Positions 9,912 to 20,655 of a stretch of DNA of 59,637 nt are shown in pieces. Under the pieces are notes generated by a model. That model was not told the origin of the DNA. It ran no database searches and saw only the letters and a list, made by a program, of their open reading frames with translations. This DNA comes from Trichodesmium erythraeum GBRTRLIN201. GTDB taxonomy: Bacteria; Cyanobacteriota; Cyanobacteriia; Cyanobacteriales; Microcoleaceae. The stretch spans positions 1 to 59,637 of the forward strand of contig JAGGDU010000019.1 in assembly GCA_018457135.1 (NCBI GenBank), read 5' to 3'. The translations under genes and the position numbers were made by a program. Within the stretch, counting starts at the first letter, position 1, and each line of letters opens with the position of its first letter.

Positions 9912-11282
9912 CTAATGACGACTAGAAAAATTAATTCGATCGCTCAATTGTCGAATTGTTTGAACTAAATTTAAGTCACTATTTTGTAGCTGACTAATTT
10001 TGTCGCAACTATACAAAACAGTGGTGTGGTCTTTTCCTCCAAAAACCTCTCCAATTTTTGGTAAACTCAAATCAGTATGTTGTCGCATCAAATACATCCC
10101 AACTTGTCTTGCTAAAGTAATTTCTCGCTTTCTAGAACTACCCTTCAAATCCTCTATAGATAAGTTAAAATTTTCGGAAACAACCTTAATAACTGCCTCT
10201 GGTGAAGCCTCTAACTTTTCTGTTTTTGGATTTAAAATAGGTGCAATATTTTCCACAGTCATAGGCAAACCAGAAATAGAAATATAAGTAACAACCCTTG
10301 TTAAAGCTCCCTCCAACTCCCGAATATTTGAAGGATATCTAGTTGCAATATATTCAATTACATCCCTAGGCAAAACCATATTTTCATACTCAGACTTTTT
10401 TAGTAAAATTGCCATTCTAGTTTCCAGATCTGGAGCTTGAATATCTGCAATTAATCCCATAGAAAACCGAGAGCAAAGACGTTCTTGTAAACTAGGAATT
10501 TGATTGGGAGGTCTATCAGAAGCTAAGACTACTTGTTTGCCAGCCTCATGCAAAGTATTAAAAGTATGAAAAAATTCCTCCTGAGTATATTCTTTACCTT
10601 CAATAAATTGAATATCATCTACTAATAAAACGTCTGCTGCTCGATAATGTTCTCTAAAGCCTTGCAGACTATCTTTACGAATAGCAGCAATCAAATCATT
10701 AGTAAATTTTTCTGTAGAAACATAAAATATTTGAGAATGAGGAAAAATATCTAAACGATAATGACCAATAGCTTGCATTAAATGAGTTTTACCTAAACCG
10801 ACTCCACCACATAAAAATAAAGGATTAAACTCTTGTCCTGGAGACTCTGCCACTGCTAAAGAAGCGGCATGAGCCATACGATTATTTGGACCTACTACAA
10901 ACCGAGAAAACATATATTTGGCATTAAGATTTGCTGGTAATGGTTTTGGAATAGATAAATTTTCTCCCAGAATATTTACGGACTTATGTTCAGACCAAAT
11001 GAGTCCCGAGTCATTTTTTCTACTATCTTCAACTAAAAAAGTAGTTAAATAAATTTCTACTGGGTAACCTAAAATATCATGTACAACGTCAGCAATAGTT
11101 TTTATATAGTATTTCTGTAACCAATTTCGAGCAAAAGGATTAGGGGCGCGAATTACTAAACAATTATTTTCTAATTGTTCAGCAGTTGCTGTTTTAATCC
11201 AAGTTTCAAAAGTTGGTTTACTTAACTGTAATTGGAGCCTTTCTAAAACTTGGTCCCATAAATTATCTAGATAAATTTCCAC
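9912..11282 (-). CDS. dnaA: Chromosomal replication initiator protein DnaA
   Basis: DnaA is the AAA+ ATPase that binds DnaA boxes at the origin and opens DNA for helicase loading. The protein has 456 residues, a normal length. Domain I is the N-terminal helicase-contact domain (residues 1-80) and is followed by a short linker. The AAA+ core starts with [13 protein letters not shown] (about 119-131). Walker A is GGVGLGKT (159-166) and Walker B is VLLVDDIQF. The C-terminal DNA-binding domain carries the DnaA signature [15 protein letters not shown]. The gene points toward dnaN with the box cluster between them. The spacing is large (about 3 kb), partly because of the inserted IS630 relic. Confidence 0.97.
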   Translation of the reverse strand: MEIYLDNLWDQVLERLQLQLSKPTFETWIKTATAEQLENNCLVIRAPNPFARNWLQKYYIKTIADVVHDILGYPVEIYLTTFLVEDSRKNDSGLIWSEHKSVNILGENLSIPKPLPANLNAKYMFSRFVVGPNNRMAHAASLAVAESPGQEFNPLFLCGGVGLGKTHLMQAIGHYRLDIFPHSQIFYVSTEKFTNDLIAAIRKDSLQGFREHYRAADVLLVDDIQFIEGKEYTQEEFFHTFNTLHEAGKQVVLASDRPPNQIPSLQERLCSRFSMGLIADIQAPDLETRMAILLKKSEYENMVLPRDVIEYIATRYPSNIRELEGALTRVVTYISISGLPMTVENIAPILNPKTEKLEASPEAVIKVVSENFNLSIEDLKGSSRKREITLARQVGMYLMRQHTDLSLPKIGEVFGGKDHTTVLYSCDKISQLQNSDLNLVQTIRQLSDRINFSSRH

Positions 11283-11837
11283 TGCTAGCCTCTTTTTATA
11301 TCGCTACAAACAAAGCAAATTAAATTTATAAATTATTCAATAAAAGTTTGTTTTTCAGAACTACCAAACAAGTTATTTTTTTTCAAAATACTGCTGACAA
11401 TATCCAGTTAAATTTTGTACATAGGTTCTCGAAAAACTTAGCTAATAGAACAGTTAGTTTAAACATAATTATTTAAGAAGATAACTTATATTGCCTTGTA
11501 TAGTAATTATATCTTAGCTTGACAAATATAGTTTTTTATGATATAATTATATGTAATAATAAATAATAATATTTTAATCAAAGCTAAACAGAAGTCAAGT
11601 CAAATTAGTTAAAAAGCTGCTTAGATAAGACAGTAAAAGGTTAATATTAACATTTAATTAGCTATTAGCTAAAATTCTGAGTAATTTTTGATTAACACCG
11701 TGGGAAAGCATGAGGAATTAAAAGCAAATCTTAGAATATATATATAAAACAATTAGGTGAACTCACCCTAGAAGTCTATATCTGATTCTCAAGTCAGAGT
11801 GGAAATTGTTACCTAACTCACATAACCAACCTGTTAA
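11283..11837. promoter_or_regulatory. Divergent promoter region of dnaA and pdhB
   Basis: This is 555 bp of AT-rich DNA between the divergent starts of dnaA and pdhB, so both promoters should lie here. No canonical DnaA box was seen in this stretch. Exact promoter elements cannot be assigned with confidence. Confidence 0.45.
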
Positions 11838-12821
11838 ATGGCACAAACTTTATTATTTAATGCTCTCCGTGCAGCTATTGATGAAGAGATGGCTCACGAC
11901 CCAACTGTATATGTTCTTGGTGAAGACGTAGGTCACTATGGAGGCTCCTACAAAGTGACCAAAGGTCTTTATGAAAAATATGGGGAACTACGTATTCTTG
12001 ATACTCCTATTGCAGAAAATAGCTTTACAGGAATGGCTATAGGTTCAGCCCTGACTGGACTACGGCCTATCATTGAAGGCATGAATATGGGATTTTTATT
12101 ATTGGCCTTTAACCAAATTGCCAATAATGCTGGAATGTTACGCTATACCTCTGGTGGTAATTTCAAAATTCCATTAGTGATTCGTGGCCCTGGTGGTGTG
12201 GGTCGTCAGTTAGGTGCAGAGCATTCCCAAAGATTAGAAGCCTATTTTCAAGCTGTTCCTGGTCTTAAAATAGTAGCTTGTTCAACTCCATACAACGCCA
12301 AAGGTTTACTTAAATCAGCTATCCGTGATGAAAATCCGGTCTTATTTTTTGAGCATGTCCTTCTTTATAATCTCAAAGAAGACTTGCCAGAAGATGAGTA
12401 TTTGTTACCTCTAGATAAAGCAGAAGTGGTACAAACTGGAAAAGATGTTACTATCTTGACCTATTCGAGAATGCGTCATCACGTTACCCAAGCAGTACAA
12501 ACTTTGAAAAAACAGGGTTATGACCCGGAGGTAATAGACCTCATATCTCTCAAACCTTTAGATTTTGAAACTATTGGTGCTTCTATTAAGAAAACTCACC
12601 GGGTGATTATTGTTGAAGAGTGTATGAAAACAGGTGGTATTGCTGCTGAGTTAATTGCCTCAATTAATGAAAAATTATTTGATGAACTAGATGCTCCTAT
12701 TTTACGATTGTCTTCTCAAGACATTCCTACACCTTATAATGGTTTACTTGAAAGATTAACAATTGTACAACCAGAGCAAATTGTTGAAGCAGTACAAAAA
12801 ATGGTGGCAATTAAAGTTTAA
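11838..12821 (+). CDS. pdhB: Pyruvate dehydrogenase E1 component, beta subunit
   Basis: Together with PdhA this forms the thiamine-diphosphate-dependent E1 enzyme that decarboxylates pyruvate and feeds acetyl groups to E2. The protein has 327 residues, typical for the family. It shows the beta-subunit motifs [19 protein letters not shown] near the N terminus and [18 protein letters not shown]. The C-terminal transketolase-like domain includes [14 protein letters not shown]. The alpha-subunit gene pdhA is about 21 kb away (33223-34254) and not in an operon with it, the usual cyanobacterial arrangement. secD follows on the same strand after a 1.6-kb spacer. Confidence 0.96.
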   Translation: MAQTLLFNALRAAIDEEMAHDPTVYVLGEDVGHYGGSYKVTKGLYEKYGELRILDTPIAENSFTGMAIGSALTGLRPIIEGMNMGFLLLAFNQIANNAGMLRYTSGGNFKIPLVIRGPGGVGRQLGAEHSQRLEAYFQAVPGLKIVACSTPYNAKGLLKSAIRDENPVLFFEHVLLYNLKEDLPEDEYLLPLDKAEVVQTGKDVTILTYSRMRHHVTQAVQTLKKQGYDPEVIDLISLKPLDFETIGASIKKTHRVIIVEECMKTGGIAAELIASINEKLFDELDAPILRLSSQDIPTPYNGLLERLTIVQPEQIVEAVQKMVAIKV

Positions 12822-13222
12822 CTGGAAGCAAGAAGGAGGAAGACTTTAGTTATCTAGGAGAGAAAGAAGAAGCAAGAAGACTAATTAAATTTTTTGATAA
12901 CATAAACGATTCAAGCTTTGTAAGGATTTAGCTATAAGCTATCAGCTATCCTCCAGAGTTCTAACTTCGCAGTTTAGCTATGAGTTATTAACTCATTATC
13001 ACACCCTAAGCAGGAATTGGTCTCCCAGGAATGATGAAATATAAATAACATTGCTTATTTGCTAACCTTGCTAAGCTACTGAATTCTTTCAGAATCTGAG
13101 TGTTGAAGAGGAGCAAATTTAATGCTTACTAAGCTTTTCCTTCAAGCGGGCAACTTTTTGTTTTTTAACCTTCCTAAGTAGGTAGGAGTTAAACTTTGTT
13201 GCTATGTAATAAAATGTAAATA

Positions 13223-13330
13223 ATATAAATTTCCTAAAGTCAAACTAAACATAACTTGAAATCCAAGATGTCAAACTTGTAAATATTTTGATCAGTTAAT
13301 TGAAGTTTTAAGTTTATGAAATTGGTATAA
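13223..13330 (+). repeat. MITE-like repeat, copy 1
   Basis: About 105 bp share an ordered set of blocks with 14308-14410: AATTTCCTAAAGT, then ACTTGAAATC, then TTATGAAATTGGTAT. The right tip GAAATTGGTAT is the inverted complement of the expected left tip ATACCAATTTC, though the left tip is degraded in this copy. No coding potential is seen. Confidence 0.55.
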
Positions 13331-14307
13331 CCTCTCAAGTCAACTATTTCGAGAAACTTGAAGTTAGTTTACAAAAATTAATATAGTTAAGCAATTTCTG
13401 TACCTACCTACTACAATTGCTATCCATTAGACACATAGGTTTTGCACAGGGCAAAGTGTGGGATAGACAATTAAGTCATACCAGTTCTAGGAATTGATAT
13501 AGCTGCTGCAGTTGCTGTATTACCCTAAACCTGTCCTTTCTCCTGCTGTATTGTCCTTAGAAGTATGAATCCAAATCTAATTGAAATAGGCGATATAGCT
13601 GACCCCACGCTCCGCGATCGCTAATCTCAGTATTATTAATATCTGCTCCCAAACCTTAGCAAATTTCTGCATCTCGGGGATGCCATCGACCCTTCTATTG
13701 TCCAACAATTCCGTACGTTCGCTCTAATTGCTGTGTCTGGTCTTTTGCAATAATATGCTAAATTTCAGGGAGCATAACTTTTTTAGATCCGACTCAATTA
13801 TCGGTATGCCAATATTGACAGTTAGTTTTACCTTCTGTATTAACTATGAGTTATCCAATCTCATTGGCCATTATATTTACCAATTCTCCCTGTAAGAATC
13901 AATCCACTTGAGGATACTTGAGCAATTCCAATCCAACAATTACCTGCTCTGAGTTAATTGAACTGGCAGTGCCCTTGTTTTTTTTTAGACAAAATCTCAA
14001 AATTCATCTCTACTGCAAAGTGAGGTTTCAAATTGAATACTCAAGCTTTGAAACAAAATTGGATGGGCAGAAATATAAGGCTGAGAAATTGATTAGGGAA
14101 GACTTATCTTATTCCTAAAAACTATGAACAAATTTGGTGACATCACTTTCTTTGTGTTAAAGTTATACGACATCTTTTTAAAGGGTTAAATGCAAAGTAA
14201 ATAATATACTAAACCCTTCCCTATTGCTCATTCCCTAAAAAGCCTAGATATTTTTTATATGACTTAAACATTTATATTGACCTTATACAAAAAAATATCC
14301 ATATATA

Positions 14308-14410
14308 TTACCAATTTCCTAAAGTTAGACTACACATTACTTGAAATCTGGGATTTCAAGTTTATAAAAATATTTATAAGTGAATTTTTAATTTGATGAA
14401 ATTAGTATTA
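14308..14410 (+). repeat. MITE-like repeat, copy 2
   Basis: This is the second copy of the repeat at 13223-13330. It keeps the left tip ACCAATTTCCTAAAGT and the right tip GAAATTAGTAT. It lies just upstream of secD, so it may affect or have replaced part of the promoter region. A partial inverted copy is at 18-52. Confidence 0.55.
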
Positions 14411-14455
14411 ATTATCAATACAATCCTCTAAATGCTACTTTAATTTAATTAAATT

Positions 14456-15841
14456 ATGCGTAGACAAAATTCTTATATAGCTTTAATCTTAGTTCTAGTT
14501 ATCGCATCAGTTACAGTATTAAGTCAAATTCCAATTCGTTTAGGATTAGATCTCAGAGGTGGGTCACAACTCACTATTCAACTACAAACCTCTGAGGAAA
14601 TTCCCACCATTGACGAACGTGTAATGGAAGGAGTCCTAAAAATAGTTGAAAATAGGGTTAATGCTTTAGGTGTATCAGAATCAGTAGTTCAATCTTTAGG
14701 ACAAGACCAAATTTTAGTTCAATTACCAGGAGTAAATGACCCTGAACAAGCAGAACGGGTTTTAGGAGGGACAGCTCAACTTGACTTTCGAGAACAGTTA
14801 CAAAGTACCGAGCAGCAGTTAGCAATTGAATATCAAGTACAGAGACAACTATTAGTAGAGCAAGAATTACTTAAAAATAGTGAAGACCAAGAAGCTATAG
14901 AAAAAAATTTAGAATCTATCGAAAAAACAAATCAAGCGATCGCCCAACTATTCAAAGAAGCAATTATTAAAGGCCAAGACCTCAGAGATGCTTTAGCGGA
15001 ACCAGAAGCTCCTGGGTCTAATAACTGGAATGTAGCTTTACGTTTCACCTCTGAAGGAGGACAAAAATTTGCTGAATTGACCAAAAATTTAGCAGGAACT
15101 GGGCGTAGTATCGGTATTTTCCTAGACGATAAACTATTAAGCGCTCCTACGGTTAGTGTTGAATTTGCAGAGACAGGAATTACTGGTGGTAGTGCAGTTA
15201 TTCAAGGTACATTTACCCCTCAACAAGCTAATGATCTAGCTGTACAACTGCGGGGTGGCGCTCTACCTGTTTCTGTAGAAATAGTTGAAAATCGAACTGT
15301 TGGGGCCACTTTGGGCAGAGATAGTATTCAGCGTAGTGTCTACGCCGGAATAGGTGGTTTAATTCTGGTATTAATATTTATGGTTCTTTACTATAGACTA
15401 CCTGGCGTCATTGCTGACGTAGCCCTAGTTATTTATGCCCTATTTACCATTGCTAGTTTTTCCATCTTGGGGGTTACTTTAACATTGCCAGGAATTGCTG
15501 GTTTTATCCTGAGTATTGGTATGGCAGTAGACGCCAACGTTTTAATTTTTGAACGGACAAGGGAAGAGTTACGAGCTGGCAAAACTTTATATCGTTCTGT
15601 AGAGTCTGGCTTTTATCGGGCTTTTTCTAGTATTCTAGATGGTAATGTCACAACTTTGATTGCTTGCGTAGCACTATTCTGGTTAGGAACTGGTTTAGTC
15701 AAGGGTTTCGCCCTAACTTTGGGAATTGGTGTAGCAATAAGTATGTTTACCGCCCTGACTTGTAGTCGAACTTTGATGTTTTGGACAATTGGATTTTCTC
15801 AATTCCGTAAACCAGAATTATTCTGTCCAGAACTAAAGTAA
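14456..15841 (+). CDS. secD: Protein translocase subunit SecD
   Basis: SecD is an inner-membrane partner of SecYEG that uses the proton gradient to pull exported proteins outward. The protein has 461 residues. A first membrane segment (about 6-24) is followed by the SecD motif GLDLRGGSQLT, then a large periplasmic domain. Five further membrane segments begin near residue 295, with PGIAGFILSIGMAVDANVLI, the conserved SecD/F transmembrane motif. secF follows after 140 bp on the same strand, so the two are probably cotranscribed. The order pdhB-secD-secF is seen in other cyanobacteria. The C terminus is slightly short of the bacterial average but not truncated. Confidence 0.96.
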   Translation: MRRQNSYIALILVLVIASVTVLSQIPIRLGLDLRGGSQLTIQLQTSEEIPTIDERVMEGVLKIVENRVNALGVSESVVQSLGQDQILVQLPGVNDPEQAERVLGGTAQLDFREQLQSTEQQLAIEYQVQRQLLVEQELLKNSEDQEAIEKNLESIEKTNQAIAQLFKEAIIKGQDLRDALAEPEAPGSNNWNVALRFTSEGGQKFAELTKNLAGTGRSIGIFLDDKLLSAPTVSVEFAETGITGGSAVIQGTFTPQQANDLAVQLRGGALPVSVEIVENRTVGATLGRDSIQRSVYAGIGGLILVLIFMVLYYRLPGVIADVALVIYALFTIASFSILGVTLTLPGIAGFILSIGMAVDANVLIFERTREELRAGKTLYRSVESGFYRAFSSILDGNVTTLIACVALFWLGTGLVKGFALTLGIGVAISMFTALTCSRTLMFWTIGFSQFRKPELFCPELK

Positions 15842-15981
15842 CCTCAAATATTGCCCACTCATCTATAAAACTCACATGAATATCAATACAATTAATATTT
15901 CACTGGTAGTTGTTGGAACCACCATGTCTCTTTTCCTCTCCCAGTTGAAGTAGGGGTCAAAGAAGCTATCAGGAGATTTTA

Positions 15982-16968
15982 ATGAAGATAAATATTATTA
16001 AACAGCGATCGCTTTGGTGGACAATTTCAGGGTCTATTATACTTTGTGGTTTAATTGCTATGGCCATTTCTTGGACTCGGCCAGATATTAGTGCCCCCTT
16101 ACGTCCAAGTTTAGATTTTGTTGGCGGTACTCGGTTACAACTAGAATTAGATTGCACTATACCCAATAACTGTAATCAACCTATCAAAGTTGCTGCTGTC
16201 AGAGAAATAATAAGCAAGGAAGGTTTCCCTAACAGTAAGATTCAAGTTGTAGGAGAAGAGAAAGAAGCTATTGACATACGCACAAAAACTTTAGATGTTG
16301 ATACTCGAACTCAGTTAATAACTGCTTTAAGTACAGAATTTGGTAAATTTGACCCAGATTCTACTCAAATTGATACAGTCGGTCCTACTTTAGGACGACA
16401 AATTTTTACCTCTGGACTATCAGCTCTACTGGTTGCTTTTTTTGGTATTACAATATATCTGACTTTTAGGTTTCAGTTTGACTATGCCGTATTTGCTTTT
16501 GTTGCCTTATTTCACGACATATTAGTTACCGTTGGCATTTTCTCAATTCTTGGTTTGGTCGCCGGTGTGGAAGTAGATAGTTTATTTTTGGTTGCTCTAT
16601 TAACTATTATTGGATTTTCTGTTAATGATACAGTAGTAATTTACGACCGAGTTCGGGAAGTAATTAAGCGCTATCCAGGTAAACCAATTAATCAGATAGT
16701 TGATGATGCCGTCAATCAAACTTTAACACGGTCAATTAATACCACTGTAACTACTTTATTACCTTTAGTTGGTATTCTTATATTCGGTGGAGAAACTTTA
16801 AAATATTTGGCTTTGGCTTTAATTATTGGTTTTGTGGCAGGTTCTTACTCTAGTATATTTATTGCTAGTACGCTTTTAGCTTGGTGGCGTGAGCGTATTG
16901 GAGAATTTATCCCCAACCCCTTAGAAGAAAATTCACAGTTAATAGAAGGTCAAAAGGATACTGTTTAA
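15982..16968 (+). CDS. secF: Protein translocase subunit SecF
   Basis: SecF pairs with SecD in the membrane export complex. The protein has 328 residues. The ATG follows a good ribosome binding site (AGGAG, 7 nt upstream). One N-terminal membrane segment (about 13-30) is followed by the signature [15 protein letters not shown] periplasmic domain and five membrane segments come next, including the conserved [20 protein letters not shown]. Gene order and spacing fit a secDF operon. Confidence 0.96.
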   Translation: MKINIIKQRSLWWTISGSIILCGLIAMAISWTRPDISAPLRPSLDFVGGTRLQLELDCTIPNNCNQPIKVAAVREIISKEGFPNSKIQVVGEEKEAIDIRTKTLDVDTRTQLITALSTEFGKFDPDSTQIDTVGPTLGRQIFTSGLSALLVAFFGITIYLTFRFQFDYAVFAFVALFHDILVTVGIFSILGLVAGVEVDSLFLVALLTIIGFSVNDTVVIYDRVREVIKRYPGKPINQIVDDAVNQTLTRSINTTVTTLLPLVGILIFGGETLKYLALALIIGFVAGSYSSIFIASTLLAWWRERIGEFIPNPLEENSQLIEGQKDTV

Positions 16969-17332
16969 ACATAAATACAGCTAAAGAACTCAAGCTCTGA
17001 TAGAAGTTTTAATTAGAGCTTGTTGATTCATTATACAAGTGTTGGCATATATAAGGTTAATGCTTTATTTTTAGTGACTTTAACTGATATTAGAAATTGG
17101 TTTACTCATAGCTGTCAGTTGTAACTCACCATCCTCATGCATTGCTGTAAGTCTATATTCTAAGGTCTAAGGGCCTTTGGCTTATAATGACGATAGGAGT
17201 TATATAACTCCGAGGCCAACGGATTTGCTCTTAATAATTCCCACGAAGTTTTTAATGGTGCACTACGAAGATTTTTAGGCTCTATTTCTTCTACAATAAA
17301 ATACAAGTCAAATTTAGCAATAATAATTATAT
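16969..17332. other. Spacer between secF and the Trypco1 gene
   Basis: No gene is seen. The stretch from 17185 to 17230 holds a short imperfect palindrome (GGAGTTATATAACTCC at 17197-17212, perfect) that could be an operator or part of a terminator. Its role is unknown. Confidence 0.4.
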
Positions 17333-17656
17333 ATGGCTACCAGATTAATTGAACTAGAAAATGGTATTTTAGTTTATTCAGGAGCCTCAGAGGATGAATC
17401 AGAAACTATTTCTACTAATTTTATTAAAGGAGTTAAATCTGCTTTTGCTCAGATTAAACCTATATTAATTAGTATTAGTCGTCCTATTGCTGAAGCTTGG
17501 CAAGAAATCAATAAAGATATGGAAATTGAACAAGCTGAGGTAGAAGTAGGTTTAAATTTTGAGGGGCAGGGTAACATCTATATTACTAAAGGAAAGGGGG
17601 GTACGAATTTAAAAGTTAAGTTAGTTTTGAAACCTAAAAAGTTAGAAAATGAGTAA
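17333..17656 (+). CDS. Trypco1-like (trypsin co-occurring, CU044_2847-type) small protein
   Basis: This 107-residue cytoplasmic protein has no signal peptide. It opens with an MATRLIELENGILVYSG strand region. A central helical part follows (VKSAFAQIKPILISISRPI), then VEVGLNFEGQGNIYITKGKG, which is the pattern of proteins placed next to trypsin-like proteases and named Trypco1. It overlaps the next gene by 8 nt (ATGAGTAA), which indicates translational coupling to the protease. Family knowledge suggests a role in predicted conflict or signalling systems, but no biochemical function is established here. Assignment is from pattern recall. Confidence 0.7.
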   Translation: MATRLIELENGILVYSGASEDESETISTNFIKGVKSAFAQIKPILISISRPIAEAWQEINKDMEIEQAEVEVGLNFEGQGNIYITKGKGGTNLKVKLVLKPKKLENE

Positions 17657-18128
17657 CTTAGAAGATTCTATTGTTTTAATCAGAAGTGCAAAAAAAGCAA
17701 ATGTTATTGGTACTGGATTTATATTTCATAAACAACAGAATTATAGTTATCTGCTTACTTGTGCTCATGTTATTGAGGGTGTGGGTGGAGAAGAAAATAT
17801 AAGGGTGAATAATCTTCCAGCGGAAGTTATAAAAATAGGAGATGTTCAAGGTTTTGATGTAGCTATTTTAAAAATCAATACAACTTTTTTAGCTTCATCC
17901 TTGAACTTAAGGATTTTAGATGGAAAGGAAGGAAAAAAATTAGAAGTTAAAATTCCTGGCTATTATCTTTTTGGACAAAATAACGCGCTTCGTCGTCAAA
18001 CAATAAGAGGAGAAATGATAGTTGAGGTTGATGGAGAAAAAGCATTACAAATAATAGAGAATGTAACAGAAAAAGTTGCAGTTGGAAAGTTAGAGATAAA
18101 AAAAAGGAATTCTTCGTTCAGGTTATAG
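17649..18128 (+). CDS. Trypsin-like serine protease, N-terminal part of a frameshifted sensor-protease
   Basis: These 159 residues are a cytoplasmic trypsin-fold domain. GTGF at about 21-24 opens the fold. The catalytic histidine is in LLTCAHVIEG (His40) and the aspartate in QGFDVAILKI (Asp70). The frame ends early just after a run of eight A bases at 18098-18105. With seven A bases it would continue KKGILRSGYSGAPVYD, supplying the catalytic serine (Ser160), and then read into the following ORF to 19965. The full protein would have 771 residues. It is translationally coupled to the Trypco1 gene. The break may be a real inactivating mutation, slippage on the A run, or a sequence error. Confidence 0.8.
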   Translation: MSNLEDSIVLIRSAKKANVIGTGFIFHKQQNYSYLLTCAHVIEGVGGEENIRVNNLPAEVIKIGDVQGFDVAILKINTTFLASSLNLRILDGKEGKKLEVKIPGYYLFGQNNALRRQTIRGEMIVEVDGEKALQIIENVTEKVAVGKLEIKKRNSSFRL

Positions 18129-18165
18129 TGGTGCCCCCGTTTATGATATTAATAAAAAATCAGTT

Positions 18166-19965
18166 GTGGGTCTAGTTACTCATAAAATTGATGTTGATGG
18201 AAAAGGAAAAGGAAAGTCTGGTGTAGCGATATCAATAGAAGCTTTAGAAAAAATTTGGCCTGAAATACCTGCTAGTATTTCTCGGAAAATTACACGAGAA
18301 TCACTAAAGAATCCTATTGATTCAACTCATGGAAATAAAATACCAAAGTGGTGGCTTACACATTTTTTGCCTTACTGTCTTTTTTTCGTTTTTCTATTAG
18401 TAATATATCAGAAAATATTAGACATATTTAAGAAAATTGATACAAATCAACCTCAAAATATTTCTCAAAATAATTCTGAAAATAATCCTAAAAGTAAAAG
18501 TATTTATGATCTTTGTCCTACAGAATTTCAGTTCTTAACTTGTGGTGAAAAAGAGCAAGGTATTACTATTAATTTTCCTGTAAACAGCGCATTTTCAACA
18601 GAAGAAAGGCGTGGGAGAGATGAATTAGCTAAAAGGAATTATAAACAAGCTGTTGAATATTTAAAAGAAGCATGGGAAGGAGAGGATGGAGATAAAGATC
18701 CTTCTCTTTTAATTGCTTTGAATAATGCCAAAGTTATGCTAGATATTCAACAAGGAGACTTACCTAGAAACCAGGTCTATGCAATCAGTGTTGCTATTCC
18801 TTTTAGTCACACCCTAAGATATGTAAGTAAGAATATACTTAGAGGGATAGCTTGGAAACAAGAGGAGTTTAATAATAAATCTGATGATAATAATGAAGAT
18901 TGGAAATTATTAGTGTTAATGGCTGATGATTCTAACGACGGAGAACAAGCTAAAAAAATAGCTGACGAAATAGGAACCTATAATTCTACTTTAGATAATC
19001 CTATTTTAGGATTTATAGGTCATTATTCTTCCAGAGCTACAATCAATGTAATTAATAAATATCATAAACTTAAAATAAATCAAATTACACCAAGTGCTAC
19101 CTCTACTAGAGCAGACCTAAAAGATACTTATAAAAAGGTATTTAAAAGTGAAAATTTGTCGAATTCTCAACTAAATTTTTCATTTTTCTTTAGAACTATT
19201 GGAACAACAAAAGAAGCGATGGATGCAGTTAGAAAGTACATTGATAATGAGAATCTAGAAATAAAAAATGTAATTATTTTTAGGAATAGTACCGATGTTT
19301 TTTCTCTTTCTTCATCTTCTGAAGCAAAAAAACAACTCCTAGAAAGGATACAGAAAGACAATATTACAGAGGTTGAATTATTTCAAAAAAATCCATTAGA
19401 TTTGAGAGAAACACTTAAAAGATACAAAAATAATCCTTTACGTAATGAGACAAATACAGTTATTTTTTTATTTATGGGTGCATACACTGAATCCCAAAGA
19501 GGTCAAGTTAAAGCAATTATTGAAGAAAATAAAGGAGATTTTTTACTGATTGGTAATAGTCCTGTGTATACTCCAGATTTTTTGACAAAATTCGACAAGT
19601 CAGTACTGAATAACATAATAATTAGAAGATTTTGGGAACCCTCTGAGTCAGATCAAAAATTTAAAAATTTTCAGAGTTTTTGGAAGACAGAGGATTATTT
19701 AATCACGCGCATTGGCACATCTTATGATGCGACTGAAATGTTCATTCGAGCAATTTCTCAACAACATCAAAGCGTAGGAACTCCTACACCAGAAGGAATC
19801 AATAATGCTTTGTTAAATACTGATTTTATAGGGATGACAGGAAAAGTTAAAATTATTAAAGATGGGCCAAATAAAGGCGATCGCCAAGGTGCTAATTTTT
19901 ATTTAATTAAACCATATTGCGAGGAAAATGGTGAATGTAGATGGATGAGGTTAAACCCATATTAG
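18166..19965 (+). CDS. C-terminal part of the sensor-protease: membrane segment plus periplasmic ligand-binding domain
   Basis: The open frame continues the protease from about 18106; the GTG at 18166 is an internal valine codon rather than a true start. The end of the trypsin fold (SVVGLVTHKID) comes first. A single membrane segment (WWLTHFLPYCLFFVFLLVIY, residues 62-81 counted from 18166) follows. About 500 residues resembling a type I periplasmic binding protein of the branched-chain amino acid receptor kind come next (VYAISVAIPFSHTLRYVSKN, GFIGHYSSRATINVI, ITPSATSTRADL, RIGTSYDATEMF). The inferred topology has the protease inside and the ligand-binding domain in the periplasm. Such a protein could turn an outside signal into protein cleavage. 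The ligand is unknown. Confidence 0.75.
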   Translation: MGLVTHKIDVDGKGKGKSGVAISIEALEKIWPEIPASISRKITRESLKNPIDSTHGNKIPKWWLTHFLPYCLFFVFLLVIYQKILDIFKKIDTNQPQNISQNNSENNPKSKSIYDLCPTEFQFLTCGEKEQGITINFPVNSAFSTEERRGRDELAKRNYKQAVEYLKEAWEGEDGDKDPSLLIALNNAKVMLDIQQGDLPRNQVYAISVAIPFSHTLRYVSKNILRGIAWKQEEFNNKSDDNNEDWKLLVLMADDSNDGEQAKKIADEIGTYNSTLDNPILGFIGHYSSRATINVINKYHKLKINQITPSATSTRADLKDTYKKVFKSENLSNSQLNFSFFFRTIGTTKEAMDAVRKYIDNENLEIKNVIIFRNSTDVFSLSSSSEAKKQLLERIQKDNITEVELFQKNPLDLRETLKRYKNNPLRNETNTVIFLFMGAYTESQRGQVKAIIEENKGDFLLIGNSPVYTPDFLTKFDKSVLNNIIIRRFWEPSESDQKFKNFQSFWKTEDYLITRIGTSYDATEMFIRAISQQHQSVGTPTPEGINNALLNTDFIGMTGKVKIIKDGPNKGDRQGANFYLIKPYCEENGECRWMRLNPY

Positions 19966-20655
19966 GAAGAAAATTAGGGCTAAAAGAGGACGTCATGACA
20001 GCTCCTGGAACAAGGATGTGAAAACCCCTATCTATAAAGAATATTAAGTCTATAAATTAGCTCTTATACCTTTAGTAAAAAAATTAGACTAACATCAAAT
20101 CTGCTTGCTTTGAAGTATTATTATAAACCGGATTTATAATAAGAAGTAGATGTTAGTATATAGTAATCCTGTTTTATTAGGGTCCAAAATATTATCGCTT
20201 TTTGAGATAGGGGTTTGGGGCAATAATTAATAAATGCTCAAGAGTTTCGGAGTAGATTTTTAGTTGTTAAATTGTCACAACCTAAATAAAATTGCTATAG
20301 TAGAGCATTTAATACTTTCCCCGGAATAATATACTTTTTTTATACCTATACTACCGGATTTGATATAGCTTCTATTCTTACATAGAAAAAATTCGATACT
20401 CCTGTAAACATAGCAATAAAATTAGGGTAAAGCGATATAGTTGCCATACTTACTCTATCTTTAATCTCCCCCAATGAAATGCTTCATTATAATAATGGAT
20501 AAAATAATGGATAAGATCTGCACCTACCAAATAATTTTCTAATTTTTTAGAAAAGGATAAATTTTTCCTGGCAATAGGGATAATTCTTTAAAGTAAAGTA
20601 TTATTTAAATTTTTTATATGGGCAGTTAAACCAGTTTCTTTTCTCACTTATATCT
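19966..20655. other. Non-coding spacer
   Basis: This is 690 bp of AT-rich DNA without a supported gene. A short palindromic piece, AACCGGATTTATAAT near 20127, shows no clear function. The promoter of the following membrane protein gene should lie near its right end. Confidence 0.35.

Larger units (their letters stand above)
12822..14455. other. Non-coding spacer with repeats and a possible transposase relic
   Basis: No intact gene is found. Around 13480-13850 stop-filled plus-strand frames read LGIDIAAAVAV and LGDAIDPSIVQQFRTFALIA. This resembles a decayed protein, perhaps an IS110-type transposase, but the family is uncertain. Two copies of a roughly 100-bp repeat lie at 13223-13330 and 14308-14410. 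The small ORF at 13918-14118 has no family signature and is not called. Confidence 0.4.

Noticed and set aside
10000-10287. Plus-strand ORF of 95 codons
   Set aside because: It is antisense to dnaA.
13918-14118. Plus-strand ORF of 66 codons
   Set aside because: No start context, no family and no conserved neighbours; it is probably chance.
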